A stretch of 6,546 bases of DNA, taken from the NCBI GenBank assembly GCA_031255035.1, contig JAIRTI010000163.1, forward strand, positions 1 through 6,546. Reading direction: 5' to 3'. Source of the DNA: Desulfovibrio sp. Lineage in GTDB: Bacteria > Desulfobacterota > Desulfovibrionia > Desulfovibrionales > Desulfovibrionaceae. Below, piece by piece: positions 6,527 through 6,546 of the stretch (positions within the stretch are counted from its first letter, which is position 1; each line of letters starts with the position of its first letter). Made by a program: the position numbers and the translations under genes. Below the pieces are notes generated by a model, which did no database searches, had not been told where the DNA came from, and saw only the letters and a list, made by a program, of their open reading frames with translations.

Positions 6527-6546
6527 AACGATCAGCCACCCAATCG

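Overview
The window comes from a GC-rich sulfate-reducing (or sulfite-reducing) deltaproteobacterium of the Desulfovibrionaceae. The main evidence is a complete dsrA-dsrB-dsrD set whose products match the Desulfovibrio dissimilatory sulfite reductase proteins in length (437, 381 and 76 residues), in iron-sulfur cysteine spacing and in gene order. All five genes lie on the + strand.

Layout: 1-152 is a repeat made of several small palindromes. 153-339 is an AT-richer region that should carry the dsr promoter and an untranslated leader with a small hairpin just before the ribosome binding site. 340-3116 is dsrA, dsrB and dsrD, each with a good Shine-Dalgarno sequence; a perfect 10-bp stem with a GNRA-type loop separates dsrB from dsrD. 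A strong intrinsic terminator (3198-3231) closes this operon. 3232-3385 is GC-rich, gene-free and rich in inverted repeats. 3386-5002 is a CobB/CbiA-family amidotransferase with an unusually long repetitive interdomain linker. 4999-6363 is an exported MltB-type lytic transglycosylase whose GTG start overlaps the cobB stop. 6394-6526 is a second copy of the starting repeat, in inverted orientation.

How the genes work together: DsrA and DsrB form the siroheme/[4Fe-4S] enzyme that reduces sulfite in the last stage of sulfate respiration, and DsrD is its small activator. The CobB-like protein probably amidates a carboxylate side chain of siroheme (the DsrN role known from sulfur oxidizers) or of cobyrinate; its place beside dsrABD favours siroheme. 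The lytic transglycosylase acts on peptidoglycan in the periplasm and has no obvious link to sulfite reduction, although it appears translationally coupled to cobB.

The most unusual feature is the pair of near-identical inverted repeats (1-152 and 6394-6526; about 118 of 123 aligned bases identical by hand alignment, all five substitutions transitions, plus one 29-base and one 10-base length difference) that bracket the whole cluster. They could be two members of a dispersed extragenic repeat family, or recombining ends that allow the roughly 6.2-kb segment to invert or move. No transposase, integrase, tRNA, rRNA or CRISPR array is visible.
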